Of a stretch of 64,000 nt of DNA, positions 35,153 to 47,114 are shown one piece after another. The translations under genes were made by a program, and so were the position numbers. This DNA comes from Dugong dugon (lineage: Eukaryota > Chordata > Mammalia > Sirenia > Dugongidae): assembly GCA_030035585.1 (NCBI GenBank), contig CM057466.1:59155233-59219232 (forward strand), in the 5' to 3' direction. How positions within the stretch are numbered: position 1 is the stretch's first letter; each line of letters starts with the position of its first letter. The notes beneath the pieces were generated by a model that made no database searches, had not been told where the DNA came from, and was given only the letters and a program-made list of their open reading frames with translations.

Positions 35153-35362
35153 GAGCCCTGGTGGCAAAACAGTGAAGCACTCAGCTGCTAACCAAAAGGT
35201 TGGCGATTCTAACCTACCCAGCAGCTCTGTGGGAGAAGGACCTGGTGATCTGCTCCTGTAAAGATTACAACCTAGAAAACTCTATAGGTCAGTTCTACTC
35301 TGTCATATGGGGTCACTATGAGTCCAAATTGACTCGATGGCACCTAACAACAATAGCAATAT
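35153..35362 (+). mobile_element. RTE-tailed SINE
   Basis: Starts 'ggagccctggtggcaaaaca', middle 'ggagaaggacctggtgatct', tail 'aaattgactcgatggcacct'. Confidence 0.9.
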
Positions 35363-35367
35363 TGGTT

Positions 35368-35668
35368 ATAGGGCGGTGGTGATTCAGTGGTAGAATTTTT
35401 GCCTTTCATGCAGGAGACTGGATTCCTACCTGGCCAGTCAGCTCAAGCGCAGCCAGCACCCATCTGTCAGTGGAGGTTTGTGTGTTGCTAGGATGCTGAA
35501 CATGTTTCAGCGGAGCTTCCAGACTAAGATGGACTAAGAAGAAAGGCCTCGTGATCTACTTCTGAAAATCAGCCAGTGAAAACCCTATAGATCATAACGG
35601 TCCCATCCTGTTGTGCGTGGGGTCACCATGAGTTGGGAGCTGACTTGACAGCAGCTAACAACAACCAA
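35368..35668 (+). mobile_element. tRNA-Gly-headed, RTE-tailed SINE
   Basis: 'ggtgattcagtggtagaatt' opens the tRNA-Gly-like head, with the B box partly decayed ('ggattcctacctggcc'). The body 'cacccatctgtcagtggagg' and the tail 'gacttgacagcagctaacaa' are clear. Confidence 0.85.
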
Positions 35669-35792
35669 TATTGATTCATCTGGAGACGGAGGTGAGTGGA
35701 GATTGGATCAATGAATTTCTTTTGTATGTGTGCTTTTGTGTGCATGTATGTATATAAAACAAGGACAATTTTAGATACCGTTTGAAGTGGTT

Positions 35793-36205
35793 GTTGTTGT
35801 TAGTTGCTGTCAAGTTGGCTCGAACTCAAGGTGACCCCATGTACAACAGAATGAAACATTGCCCAGTCCTGCACCATCTTCATAATCACTGGGATGCTTG
35901 AGTTCATTGTTGCAGCCACTGTGTACTTTGAGTGTCTTCCAACCCATGGATCTCGTGTTCCAGCACTGTATCATACAATATTCTGTTGTGATTTATAGGG
36001 TTTTCATGGACTAATTTTCAGAAGTAGATTTCCAGGCCTTTCTTCCTAATCCATCTTAGTTCGGAAACTCTGTTGAAACCTGTCCACTACGGGTGACCCT
36101 ACTGGTGTTTGAAATACTGGTAGAATAGCTTCCAGCATCATACATAGTAACACACAAGCCACCATAGTATGACAAACTGACAGACAGGTGGTGGTTGAGA
36201 TGGTG
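35793..36205 (-). mobile_element. RTE-derived composite element
   Basis: Same order as at 31670: 'gttgctgtcaagttggctcg', 'actttgagtgtcttccaacc', 'cactacgggtgaccctactg' and 'agtaacacacaagccaccat'. Confidence 0.75.
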
Positions 36206-36940
36206 GTAGTATATTTTTGTGGGCTACCTTCTAAATTACTGATTATGTTCAGGAAAATTACAAAGAGGAAATGTATATTATAGGAAGCATTATGCAACAG
36301 TATTTTAAAATGAAACTGCTGTTAGTGGACTTTCTCATTGGATTAATAGTGAAACTAAACGGATTGAGTTCAAGGAAAAAAAAGTGCATTTGAGTTCAAG
36401 AAAAAAAAAAAATAGAGGATCCAGGGGACTATTAGATGACTAGAGAGATAAGTGGAAGTATCGTATTTGTATATGTCATTTCATAATTTATGACTTCTTA
36501 GATTCCTAATGCCATCATAAAATGGTCATTGCTTCAAAGCAGGTCCACCCACTTTATGACTGTGCTAAAAGCATGGCTGATTATATCTCCTAAAGCAGGC
36601 TGCACATATAGTCCATTATAGTAGAGACTCAGTTGTTTTCCTTTGATGACAGGATTTTCATTGATTAGCTAGCACCGGAAGACAAAGCTGTTGGCTTTTG
36701 AGAACACCCAGCTCCACCTTGCAGGGAACCTGTGTGTGACCCGAGGTCTGATGGATGGATGGATGCATAGTGTGGAAAAGGCACCTACTCAGTGGCCTGC
36801 TGGCGAGTTAACAGCTCAAGAGAAAGCCCAGGAGCACTATCTGACAGCTCCCAAAAGACCAAGCCAATGTACACGCACCAAGTTCTCTGGTGTGTCATCC
36901 GTAGCAGTGCTGGCCTTTGTCATCAGGTTGCGAGTAGCTA
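36206..36940. other. Non-genic intron stretch
   Basis: Short A runs near 36376 and 36399 follow a duplicated 'tttgagttcaag' phrase. A GGAT run lies at about 36750-36764. No gene. Confidence 0.45.
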
Positions 36941-36941
36941 A

Positions 36942-37445
36942 TAGTCGTTTTTTTTTTTTTTTTTTAATCTTGGATCTGGATGTTATATTCTTTTTTAAAA
37001 AAAATTTTTCCCATACAAAAGTTTATACGTACACTGTTACGTGACTCTAATTGCTCTCCCCATACTGTGACAGCGCACTCCTCCTTTCCACCCCTGATTC
37101 CCCATGTCCATTCAGCCAGCTCCTAACCCTCTCAGCCCTTCCCATCTCACCTCCGGACAGGAGCTGTCTGTTTAGTCTCTTGTATCTACTTGAGCTAAGT
37201 GGCATACTCCTCACGAGTATCACTTTATGTCCCACAGTCCGGTCCAATCCCTGTCTGAAGAGTTGGCCTTGGAAATTATTTTAGTTCTGAGCTAATAGAG
37301 AATCCAGGGGTCATGCTTTCCAGGGTACCTCCAGTCTCAGTCAGACCATTAAGACTGGTCTTCCTACTAGAATTTGAGTTCTGCACCCCACCTTTCTCCT
37401 GCTCCATCCGGGACTCTCTGTTGTGTTCCCTGTCAGGGTCTAATA
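36942..37445 (-). mobile_element. L1 3' UTR fragment
   Basis: Reversed A-tail (T run at about 36949-36965), then 'tacaaaagtttatacgtaca', 'ctcctttccacccctgattc' and 'ctctgttgtgttccctgtca'. Truncated on the 5' side. Confidence 0.9.
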
Positions 37446-37539
37446 GGCGTTTAATAGCTTTGTGACCTCCTTCCTTTAATCTATTTTCCCCTGATTTGCT
37501 GTGGGTATTTTAACAATGGGAAGAAATTGAAGCTCTTAA

Positions 37540-38270
37540 TCATTTTAATGGAAGTTTGATACCACTTTTTCTATATTTCAACATTCAGGAATATTTTAAA
37601 CATACAAGAAAGTGCAGCATATTATAGACAAATATAGGATGTCCTCAGCACTCAGAATTAATGAATGTTAACATGTGCCATGTTTGATTAGATTTTTTAG
37701 AGAAATGAGACATACAGATGCAGTTAAAGTCTGTTTGTGTCCCAGTGCAATTCCTGGTTCCCTGTTTCCCTCCCCGGAGGTAGTCATCATCCTCAAGTTG
37801 GGATGTGTTTTTTCATCCATATTTTATACTTTTATTACATATGTTTCTATTCGTAAACAACATATAATTTTGTGTTTTTTGATTTATGTATGAGAATCCT
37901 TTTAAGTTTGCATTTTCACTTAATTTTTGAAGTCCATTTATGTTGATTATTGATAAATTACTAATCATTTGAACTATTCAGCATAATGTTTCATTGTATA
38001 AACTTATGATGTATTTGTTCATTACTCTGCCAGTTAGTACTTAAGTTCCATTTTCTCAGGATCCCTAACAGTGCTTTAACAAACATCTCTGTACATGTCT
38101 TATCCACCTGGGAAAAATGTTATCTGGTTATATGGAAATGTGTGGTTGAGGGATGAATGTTATTATATGTTGCCAAATCCCTCTCCCCAGTGTTTTACCT
38201 CATAGTGTTCTCTTTAATTGCCTCTCCTCCCTTATATATGACATAATTTCAATTTTAAAACGCAAAAAGA
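37540..38270 (-). mobile_element. Old L1 (L1M-type) 3' UTR and ORF2 end
   Basis: 'ttttaaacatacaagaaagt' with 'attaatgaatgttaacatgt' is an old L1 3' UTR pattern. The text to 38260 follows it in order but is diverged. Confidence 0.65.
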
Positions 38271-38309
38271 TTTTTTAAAAAATCAGAATAAATACACTAT
38301 ATATTTATA

Positions 38310-38455
38310 TGGAGCCCTGGTGGTGCAGTGGTTAAGAACTCAGCTGCTAACCAAAAGGTCGGCATTTCGAATCCACCCTCTACTCCTTGAAAACCCTATG
38401 GGGCACTTCTACTCTGTCCTGTAGGATCACTATGATACAGTATAACTAAGGGGTG
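38310..38455 (+). mobile_element. RTE-tailed SINE
   Basis: Starts 'ggagccctggtggtgcagtg'. The tail is decayed after 'gtcctgtaggatcactatga'. Confidence 0.85.
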
Positions 38456-38996
38456 TGCCTAATGGCATTTAGGGTCTCAGAGATTTTTCAGTTACCCAGT
38501 CACTTATTGAACATACCCTATGTACTGAGGCATTGTGGAAGCATGTATAAGCAACTTGGAGCAGGACTGTGCCTTTCATAAAAATCTCTGTGTGCATAGT
38601 GTCTGCAGAGTAGTACATGTTGGTGATCAAATAGATGAAATTAATATGGAAGAAATAAGGCATGGCCTCTGTCTACAAGAAATTTGCAGTTCAGCTTGGA
38701 TTACAGAATATACCCATACAAAAGATATACTTTTGTGAAGCAGAATAAGTGTAATACAAAATAATATAATTTGTAGAAATAGATTGAAAATTAAATTGAA
38801 TTGGATTAACAAATCTAATTAAGTTGAAAATTAAATGTTTTTTTAAAAAAGAGTGAAATCAGAAACTACTCAGTGACACCATTCATTGTATCCTACCCCT
38901 CCCCAGCTTTTATTTAGAGAATCAAGTTACTAGAACACTCATTCAACACGCTGAGAAATAAAATGATAAGGAAAAAGCAGAACCTAACTGAGTATG
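38456..38996. other. Non-genic intron stretch
   Basis: AT-rich with a repeated 'ttgaaaattaaat' phrase near 38790 and 38825. No gene. Confidence 0.45.
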
Positions 38997-39215
38997 TGGA
39001 GCCCCTGGGTGTGTAAATTGTTGATGCACTTGGCTGCTTACCAAAAGTTTGGAAGTTCAAGTCCACCCAGAGACACCTCTGAAGAAAGACCTAGCAGTCT
39101 GCTTTGGAAAATCAGCCATTGAAAACCCATGGAGCACAGTTCCACTCTGACACATATGGGGTTGCCATGAGTTGGAATCGACTCAATGGCAACTGGTTTT
39201 GTTTTGTTTTGTTTG
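38997..39215 (+). mobile_element. RTE-tailed SINE, 16065 subtype
   Basis: 'ggagcccctgggtgtgtaaa', 'caagtccacccagagacacc', tail 'ggaatcgactcaatggcaac', then (TTTTG)n. Confidence 0.9.
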
Positions 39216-40580
39216 GCACTGAGCATTGCTGGGCATGAGACACTGAGGACCAGGTGCTGGGTGGGAGGCTGGGCACTATAGATGTGTCACAGACACCTGA
39301 CAGTCTGCTGTTTGGGACCCTTACAGCCGATCAACACATGCCTCACATTGAGAGTTTACTAAAGTCTGGTACTGCCCCATGTAACTCCTAGGCCCTTACA
39401 GCCCCTGAACAAGGGCACATGGGCAGATACAGGTGTGCATCCAGGGGAGTTCCCAGGGTGGGAGAAATATCTCAGGGGCATGGCCTTAAGACAGGTAACA
39501 GGAGGCTCTGGATTGAAGATGGGGTTTTGCATCTGCAAAGTGTTTCAAGTAGCTCCTACCAGTAACATTGTTACCATGCTGCCTACATTTAGCGTTTCAT
39601 GTCAGAACAGTGTTTTAGCTTCTTGACAAAAGTCTCTTTATCCACAGCTACTGGATTTTTAATCTATGGGAATGAAATTTCTATTCTGTAATGGTGGTTG
39701 ATGGAGAGAATAGTTTAGTGTGTGTGTGTTCGCGTGTCTGTCTGTGTGTGCATGTGCGAGCTTAATAACCAGTGTTGCTGGAGCTGTAATATAAACCAAA
39801 GGACACTGGTTTCTTTCTGTGGACACAGCACAGATGAGTTGGCATGGGAGCAGTTCATAGAGAGGACATTATGGGAAAAGTCAGGCTTCTCCAGGATTTG
39901 AGTCAGAGAGGAGTGTAAGAGGAGGGGGAGAACGCACACAGGCCTTGAGGAGAAGATGAGTGATGGTTCTTAAGGGCTTTCAGACTTGGCGAGCTGAGGC
40001 AGAGGACCTGCTTAGAAGAAGAAATAAGACCTGAAGCTAGGGAGGACCAGATTGGTGGGGGAACTTAAAGGTCCGGCAATGGCATTTGTTTGATGTGATG
40101 TATGAGGATAGCAGTCAATGGTCAAGGACAAGTGGCACTTTGAAAAGTCTTTAGGGAGCACCGCTTCCACCACTCTTTGGTGTGGGCTGGAGTCTGGAGG
40201 AGGCTCTGGGTAGCTGGCCAGCTATGGGATGTGAAGACTTGGAGTCAGGTGTGAAACTAAGTGGAAGGGGAAGAACAGGAAAGAGGATACTTAGCTTCCA
40301 AAGCCCTGTGAGCGGATGTGGTGCAATTGACTGTAATGAGAAGACTGAGAAATAATTTGGGGAATAGGGTCTAAATTAGATACAATAAAGAAGACCTTCA
40401 GTAAATACAAGAATTCTTTATTTCAGGTAGTAAAATATTAGTGATGTCTTCACATTTTCCCTTCTTTGCAGAAAGGTTTACATTAAAATGTAGAGAGTTT
40501 TAGTTAGCAGAACTATATCTGCCTTGCTTTATTAATTTATTACTTTTTTGAAACAAAAATCCTAACAATGCCTCTAAGAC
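39216..40580. other. Non-genic intron stretch
   Basis: A TG-rich microsatellite lies at about 39717-39755. No exon, splice context or confident repeat is visible. Confidence 0.4.
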
Positions 40581-40584
40581 TTTG

Positions 40585-40745
40585 CTACTTGTAGTGTGAA
40601 TTGGGGACCAGCAGCATCGACATCACTTGGGGGCTTGTTAGAAATGCAGAATCTCAGGCCCCACCCCAGGCCTACTGAATGAGGGTCTGCATTTTAACAA
40701 GGGGTAGATTATATGCAGAGGAATGTGTAGGAAGTACTGCGCCAA
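40585..40745 (-). mobile_element. MER5A-type hAT/Charlie MITE
   Basis: 'ggggaccagcagcatcgaca', 'ggcttgttagaaatgcagaa' and 'ccccaccccaggcctactga' follow the MER5A/MER5B consensus. The far end is decayed. Confidence 0.85.
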
Positions 40746-40784
40746 GACACTTGCCTTCTTGTGACTTTAAAAAAATTTGTAACT

Positions 40785-40832
40785 TCAAGGGTCGCTATGA
40801 GTTGGAATTGACTCAACAGCAACAGGTTTTTA
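40785..40832 (+). mobile_element. SINE tail fragment
   Basis: Only 'ggtcgctatgagttggaatt' and 'gactcaacagcaacaggttt' remain of an RTE-tailed SINE. Confidence 0.8.
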
Positions 40833-40967
40833 TAGGATCAGTTATAGAATTGGTGGTTTATCAATAAATATGTATTTGTTCACTGCCAGTCTCCCCAGTC
40901 TAGAAGAAAATTCTCAGTGAGAAGAGGCCTTTATTCCAGAACCTGAAACAGTGCTTTGCACGTATAA

Positions 40968-41155
40968 ACCCAGTTGTAGTCAAGTGGACTTTGACTCACG
41001 GACCCCATGTGTGCAGAGTAGAACTGTGCTCCATAGGGTTTTCCTGGGTATGACCTTTTGGAAACAGATTGCCAGGGATTTCTTCCGAAGCACCTCTGAG
41101 TGGGTTCAAATCACCAACCTTTTGGTTAGCAGCTGAGAGCTTAAATGTTTGCACC
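40968..41155 (-). mobile_element. RTE-tailed SINE inside an L2-like remnant
   Basis: Reversed 'gtagtcaagtggactttgac' tail and 'gattgccagggatttcttcc' middle. The flanks 'acctgaaacagtgctttgca' and 'taggtgctcaagaaatattt' look like one L2 end split by it. Confidence 0.75.
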
Positions 41156-42389
41156 AGCCAAGGCACTTCACACATATAGGTGCTCAAGAAATATTTGTGA
41201 TATTTTGAATAAATAAATGGATGAAATCTAATTTATGTTAGTGTTTTAAATTACTTTTATACGCATATTTTAAAACTATGCTCTATGTTTACTGAGTTAA
41301 ACACTTGTCAAACTATAAAGGCGATAAATGTGCATTTACTGATAATATGGAAAAGAAGAATAGTAGAGAAAAAGAAAGATCACTCTTGACTCCCACTACT
41401 CATAGATAATTTTTTAATTGTGCTTTATTTTTTTCCCATACAAAAGTTTATACATACATTGGTATGTCATCCTAATTGCTCTCCCTGTACTGTAACAGCA
41501 CACTCCTCCTTTCCACCCCGGATTCCCCATGTCCATTCAACCAGCTCCTAAACGTCTCTGCCTTCCCATCTCATCTCCGGACAGAAGCTGCCCGTTTAGT
41601 CTCTTGTATGTACTTGAGCTAAGTCGAGTATCACTTCATGTCCCACAGTCCAGTCCAATCCCTGTGTGAAGAGTTGGCCTTGGAAATTGTTTTAGTTCTG
41701 GGCTGATAGAGAATCCAGGGGCCATGCTTTCCGGGGTTCCTCCAGTCTCAGTCAGACCATTAAGCCTAGTCTTCTTACTAGAATTTGAGTTCTGCACTCC
41801 ACCTTTTTCCTTCTCCATCTGGGACTCTCTGTTGTGTTCCCTGTCAGGACAGGCATTGGTGGTAGCCAGGCACCATCTAGTTCTTCTGGTCTCAGGCTGA
41901 TGAAGTCTCTGGTTTATGTGGCCCTTTCTGTCTCTTGGGCTACTACTTTCCTTGTGTCTTTGGTGTTCTTCATTCTCCTTTACTCCAGGTGGTTGGGACC
42001 AATTGATACATCTTAGATGGCCGCTTACAAGCTTTTAAGACCCCAGATGCCACTCACCAAAAGTAGGATGCAGAACATTTTCTTAATAAGCTTTGTTATG
42101 CCAGTTGACCTAGATTTCCTCAGAAAGCATTGTCCCCAGACCCATACCCCTGTTACTCTGTCCCTCAAAGTGTTTGATTGTATTCAGGAAATTTCTTAGC
42201 TTTGGTTTAGTCCAGTTGTGCTGACTTCCCCTGTAGTGTGTGCTGTCCTTCCTTTCAACTAAGATAATTCTCTTATCTACTATCTAGTTAGTAAATCACT
42301 CTCTACCACCCTCCCCAGCCTCGTAACCATAAAAGAGTGTTTTCTTTTGTGTTTAAATCTTTTCTTGAGTTCTTATAATAGTGGTCTTA

Positions 42390-45300
42390 TACAATATTTG
42401 CCCTTCTGTGACTGACTAAATTCACTCAGCATAATGACCTCCAGCTTCCTCCATGTTATAAGATGTTTCACGGCTTCATCGTTGTTCTTTATCATCGTGT
42501 AGTATCCCATTGTGTGGATATTACCATAATTTGTTTATCCATTCATCCATTGATGGGCACCTAGGTTGTTTCCATCTTTTTGCTGTTGTGAACAGTGCTG
42601 CAATGAACATGGGTGTGCATATATCTATTTGCGTGATGGCTTTTATTTCTCTAGGATACATTCCAAGGAGCAGGATAGCTGGATTGTATGCTATTTCTAT
42701 TTCTAACTTTTTAAGGAAGCGCCAAACCAATTTCCAAAGTGGTTGTACCATTTTACATTCCCATCAACAGTGTATGAGTGTTCCAGTCTCTCCACAGCCT
42801 CTGCAGCATTTATTGTTTTGTGCTTTTTGGATTAATGCTGTCCTTGTTGAGGTGAGATGATATCTCATTGTAGTTTTGATCTGCATTTCTCTAATGGCTA
42901 ATGATCGTGAGCATTTTTTCATGTGTTTGTTAGCCACCTGAATATCTTATTTGGCAAAGTGCCTGTTCATATCCTTTGCCCATTTTTTAATTGGGTTATT
43001 TGTCTTTTTGTTGTTGAGGTTTTGCACTATCTTGTAGATTTTAGAGATTAGACGCTGATCAGATTTGTCATAGCCCCAAATTTTTTCCCAGTCTGTAGGT
43101 TGTCTTTTGACTCTTTTGGTGAAGTTTTTTGATGAGCCTAAGTGTTTGATTTTTAGGAGCTCTCGTTTATCTAGTCTCTCTTCTGGTGCTTGTGCATTGT
43201 TACTTATGGTTTGTATTGTGTTTATGCCATGTATTAGGGATCCTAGGGTTGTTCCTGATTTTTCTTCCATCATTTTTATAGTTTTCAATTTTATATTTAA
43301 GTCTTTGATCCATTTTGAGTTAGTTTTTGTGAATAGTGTGAGGTATGGGTCTTGTTTCAGTTTTTTGCAGGTGGATATCCAGTTATGCCAGCACCATTTA
43401 TTAAAGAGACTGTCTTTTCCCAATTAATGGACTTTGAGCCTTTGTCAAATGTCAGCTGCTCATAGGTGGATGAATTTCTGTCTGGATTCTCAATTCTGTT
43501 CCATTGGGCTGTGTATCTGTTGTTGTACCAGTTCCAGGCTGTTTTGACTACCGTGGCGGCGTAATAGGTTCTAAAATCAGGTAGTATGAAGCCTCCCACT
43601 TTTTCTTCTTCTTGAGTAATGCTTTACTTATTCGGAGCCTCTTTCCTTTCCATATGGAGTTGGTGATTTGTTTCTCCATCTCATTAAAAAATGCTGGCGG
43701 AATTTGGATCAGGATTGCATTGTATCTGTAGATCGCTTTGGGTAGAATTGACATTTTTACAATGTTGAGTCTACCTGTCCATGAGCAAGGTATGTTTTTC
43801 CACTTATGCAGCTCTTTTTTGCTTTCTTGCAGTAGTGTCTTGTAGTTTTCATTCTATAGATCTTTTATGCCTCTGGTTAGGTTTATTCCTAAGTATTTTA
43901 TTTTCTTGGGGGCTATGGTAAATGGTATTGATTTGGTGATTTTCTCTTCGAGGTTCTCTTTGTTTGTGTAAAGGAGTCAAACTGATTTTCGTATGTTTAT
44001 CTTGTATCCTGATACTTTGCTGAAATCTCCTATTAGTTCCAGTAGTTTTCTTGTGGATTCATTGGGGGGTTTCTGTGAATAAGACCATATTATCTGCAAA
44101 TAGAGATACTTTGACTTCTTTCCTACCAATTTGGATGGCCTTTATTTCTTTTTCTAGCCTAATTGCTCTGGCTAGGACCTCCAGCACAATGTTGAATAAT
44201 AGTGGTGATAAAGGGCATCCTTGTCTGGTTCCCGTTCTCAAGGGGAATGCTTTCGAAGTCTCTCCATTTAAGATGATGTTGGCTATAGGCTTTGTATAAA
44301 TGCCCTTTATTATGTTGAGGAATTTCCCTTCTATTCCTCTTTTCTTGAGAGTTTTTATCATGAATGGGTGTTGGACTTTGTCAAATGCCTTTTCTGCATC
44401 AATTGATAAGATCATGTGGTTCTTGTCTTTTGTTTTATTTATGTGATGGATTACACTGATAGTTTTTCTAATGTTGAACCATCCCTGCATACCTGGTGTA
44501 AATTCCACTTGATCACGGTGAATTATTTTTTTGATATGTTGCTGAGTTCTATTAGCGAGAATTTTGTTGAGGATTTTTGCGTCAATATTCAAGAGGGATA
44601 TTGGTCTGTAATTTTTTTTTTTTTTTTTTTGGTGGTGTCTTGACCTGGTTTTGGTATCAGGGTTATGCTGGCTTCATAGAATGAGTTTGGGAGTATTCCA
44701 TCCTTTTCTATGCTGTGAAATACCTTTAGTAGTAGTGGCATTAACTTTTCTGTGGAAGTTTGGTAGAATTCTCCAGTGAAGCCATCCGGGCCAGGGCTTT
44801 TTTTTTTTGGAGTTTTTAAATTACCTTTTCAATCTCTTCCTTTGTTATGGATTTATTTAGTTGTTGTACCTCTGTTTGTGTTAGTTTAGGTAGGAAGTGA
44901 GTTTCTGGAAATTTGCCCATTTCCTCTAGGTTTTCAAATTTGTTAGAGTACAGTTTTTCATAGTATTCTGTTACGATTCTTTTAATTTCAGATGGGCCTG
45001 TTGTGATATCACCCATCTCATTTCTTATATGGGTTATCTGCTTCCTCTACTGTTTTTCTTTTGCCAGTTTGGCCAGTGGTTTATCAATTTCGTTGACCTT
45101 TTCAAAGCACCAGCTTTTGGTCTTGTTAACTCTTTCAATTGTTTCTCTATTCTCTATTTCATTTAATTCTGCTCTAATTCTTATTATTTCCTTTCTTCTG
45201 GTGCCTGAGGGCTTCTTTTGCTGCTCTCTTTCTACTTGTTCCAGTTTGAGGGCTAATGTTTTGATTTTGGCCCTTTCTTCTTTTTGTATGTGTGCATTTA

Positions 45301-46201
45301 TTGCTATAAACTGACCTCTGAGCACTGCTTTTGCTGTGTTCCAAAGGTTCTCATAGGATGTGTTTTCATTCTCGTTTGATTCTACGAATTTCTTTATTCC
45401 TTCCTTAATTTCTTCTATAACCCAGTAGTTTTTGAGCAAGGTATTGTTCAGTTTCCATGTGTTTGGTATTTTTTCCTTCCTTTTTCTGTTGTTGATTTCT
45501 ACTTTTATGGCTTTATGGTCAGAAAAGATGCTTTGTAATTTTCAATGCTTTGGATTTTGTTAAGGCTTGCTTTATGACCTAATATGTGGTCTATTCTGGA
45601 GACTATTCCATGTGCGTTGGAGAAGAAAGTATACTTGGCTGCTGTTGGCTGGAGTGTTTGATATATGTCTGTGCGATCAAGTTGGTTGATTGTAGCATTT
45701 AGCCTTCTGTGTCTTTGTTGAGCTTCTTTCTGGATGTTCTGTCCTTCACTAAAGGTGGTGTGTTGAAGTCTCCTAGTACTATTGTGGAGCTGTCTATCTC
45801 TCTTTTCAGTGTGTTAGAGTTTGTTTTATGTATTTTGGAACCCTGTTGTTGGGTGCGTAAATAGTTACTATAGGTATGTCCTCCTGGTGTATTGACACTT
45901 TAATTATTATATAGTGTCCTTCCTTATCCTTTGTGGTGGATTTTACTTTAAAGTCTACTTTGTCAGAGATTAATATTGCCACTCCTGCTCTTTTCTGATT
46001 GTTGTTTACTTGATATATTTTTTTCCATCCTTTGAGTTTTAGTTTGTTTGTGTCTTTAAGTCTAAGGTGTGTCTCTTGAAGGCAACATATAGATGGATCA
46101 TATTTTTTAATCCATTCTGCTACTCTCTGTCTCTTTACGGGTGCATTTAGTGCATTTACATTCAGCGTAATTATTGATAGGTATGAGTTTTGTGCTGTCA
46201 T
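42390..46201 (-). pseudogene. L1 ORF2 (endonuclease and reverse transcriptase), broken
   Basis: The start MTAQNSYLSIITLNVNALNA maps to 46201. The endonuclease end follows, with 'CCLQETHLRLKDTNKL' and 'GVAILISDKVDFKV'. The reverse transcriptase lies at 44059-44592: '[20 protein letters not shown]', motif A '[16 protein letters not shown]', motif B '[20 protein letters not shown]', and motif C at 44086-44100 reading FADN in place of the catalytic FADD. The C-terminal part ends 'YNPAILLLGMYPREIKAITQ' (42521-42751). Stops after motif C, near 45016 and 45806, and several frame changes make it inactive. ORF2 normally nicks DNA and copies L1 RNA at the cut site. Confidence 0.9.
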
Positions 46202-46622
46202 TTTAATATCTTTTTTGTGTGTTGTTGACTGTTTCTTTGTTCCATTTAATTTTAGGTGCTGAGTCATCTTTTCATCTTCTTCATTGTTGTTGATTTTGTG
46301 TTTGTTGAGTCTTTATGTTTTTGTTATTTTTTATTTTGATGCGTAGTATTGTTAGTATCCTTTGTGGTTACTTTAATCTTTACCCCTATTTTTCTAAGGT
46401 TAAGGAGTCTTTTATTTCTTTATATTGCCTTGTCTTCTTCTCCATATAAAAGACCTATGACTACAGTTTTTTAGTCCCTCTTTTTTGTTTTAAGGTTGTC
46501 ATCTTTTATGTAGTGACGTCTCTGTTTCCCTATTTTAAGTGTTTTAGCTTTGAATTGTTTTTGTGTCTTCTCTGTCTGGGTTGGTACCTGGTTGCTCCGT
46601 CCTGTGTTCTAGTTTTGGGTTG

Positions 46623-47103
46623 TGTCATGGTTTGAATTATATTCCCCAAAAAATGTGGGTACCAATTTGGCTAGGCCATGATTCCTGGTACTGTGTGATT
46701 TTCCTGTATGTTGTAAACCTGCCTCTATGATGTTAATGAGGGAGGATGGGTGGCAGTTGTGTTAGTAAGGCAGGACTGGATCTACAAGACTGGATTGTGT
46801 CCTGAGGCAATCTCTTGAGATTTAAAAGACAGAAGTGAGCAGTGAGACAGGGGGACCTCATACCATCAAGAAAGCAGTGCTGGGAGCAGAGTGCGTCCTT
46901 TGGACCGGGGTCCCTGTGCCGGGAAGCTCCTAGTCCAGGGGAACACTGATGAGAAGGCCGACAGAGAGAGAAAGACTTCTCCTGGAGCTGACGCCCTGTA
47001 TTTGGACTTTTAACCTACTTTGACTGTGAGGAAATAAACTTCTTTTCATTAAAACCATCCACTTGTGGTATGTCTGTTATGGCGGCACTAGATGACTAAG
47101 ACA
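46623..47103 (+). mobile_element. Solo MaLR-type LTR inserted in the L1
   Basis: TGTCATGGTTTGAATTATAT to 'ggcactagatgactaagaca' has TG...CA ends and a perfect GGTTG duplication at 46618-46622 and 47104-47108. 'gaggaaataaac' supplies an AATAAA on the + strand. Length 481 bp. It lies between ORF1 and ORF2 of the host L1 and opposite to it, so it was inserted after the L1. Confidence 0.9.
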
Positions 47104-47114
47104 GGTTGTTATCT

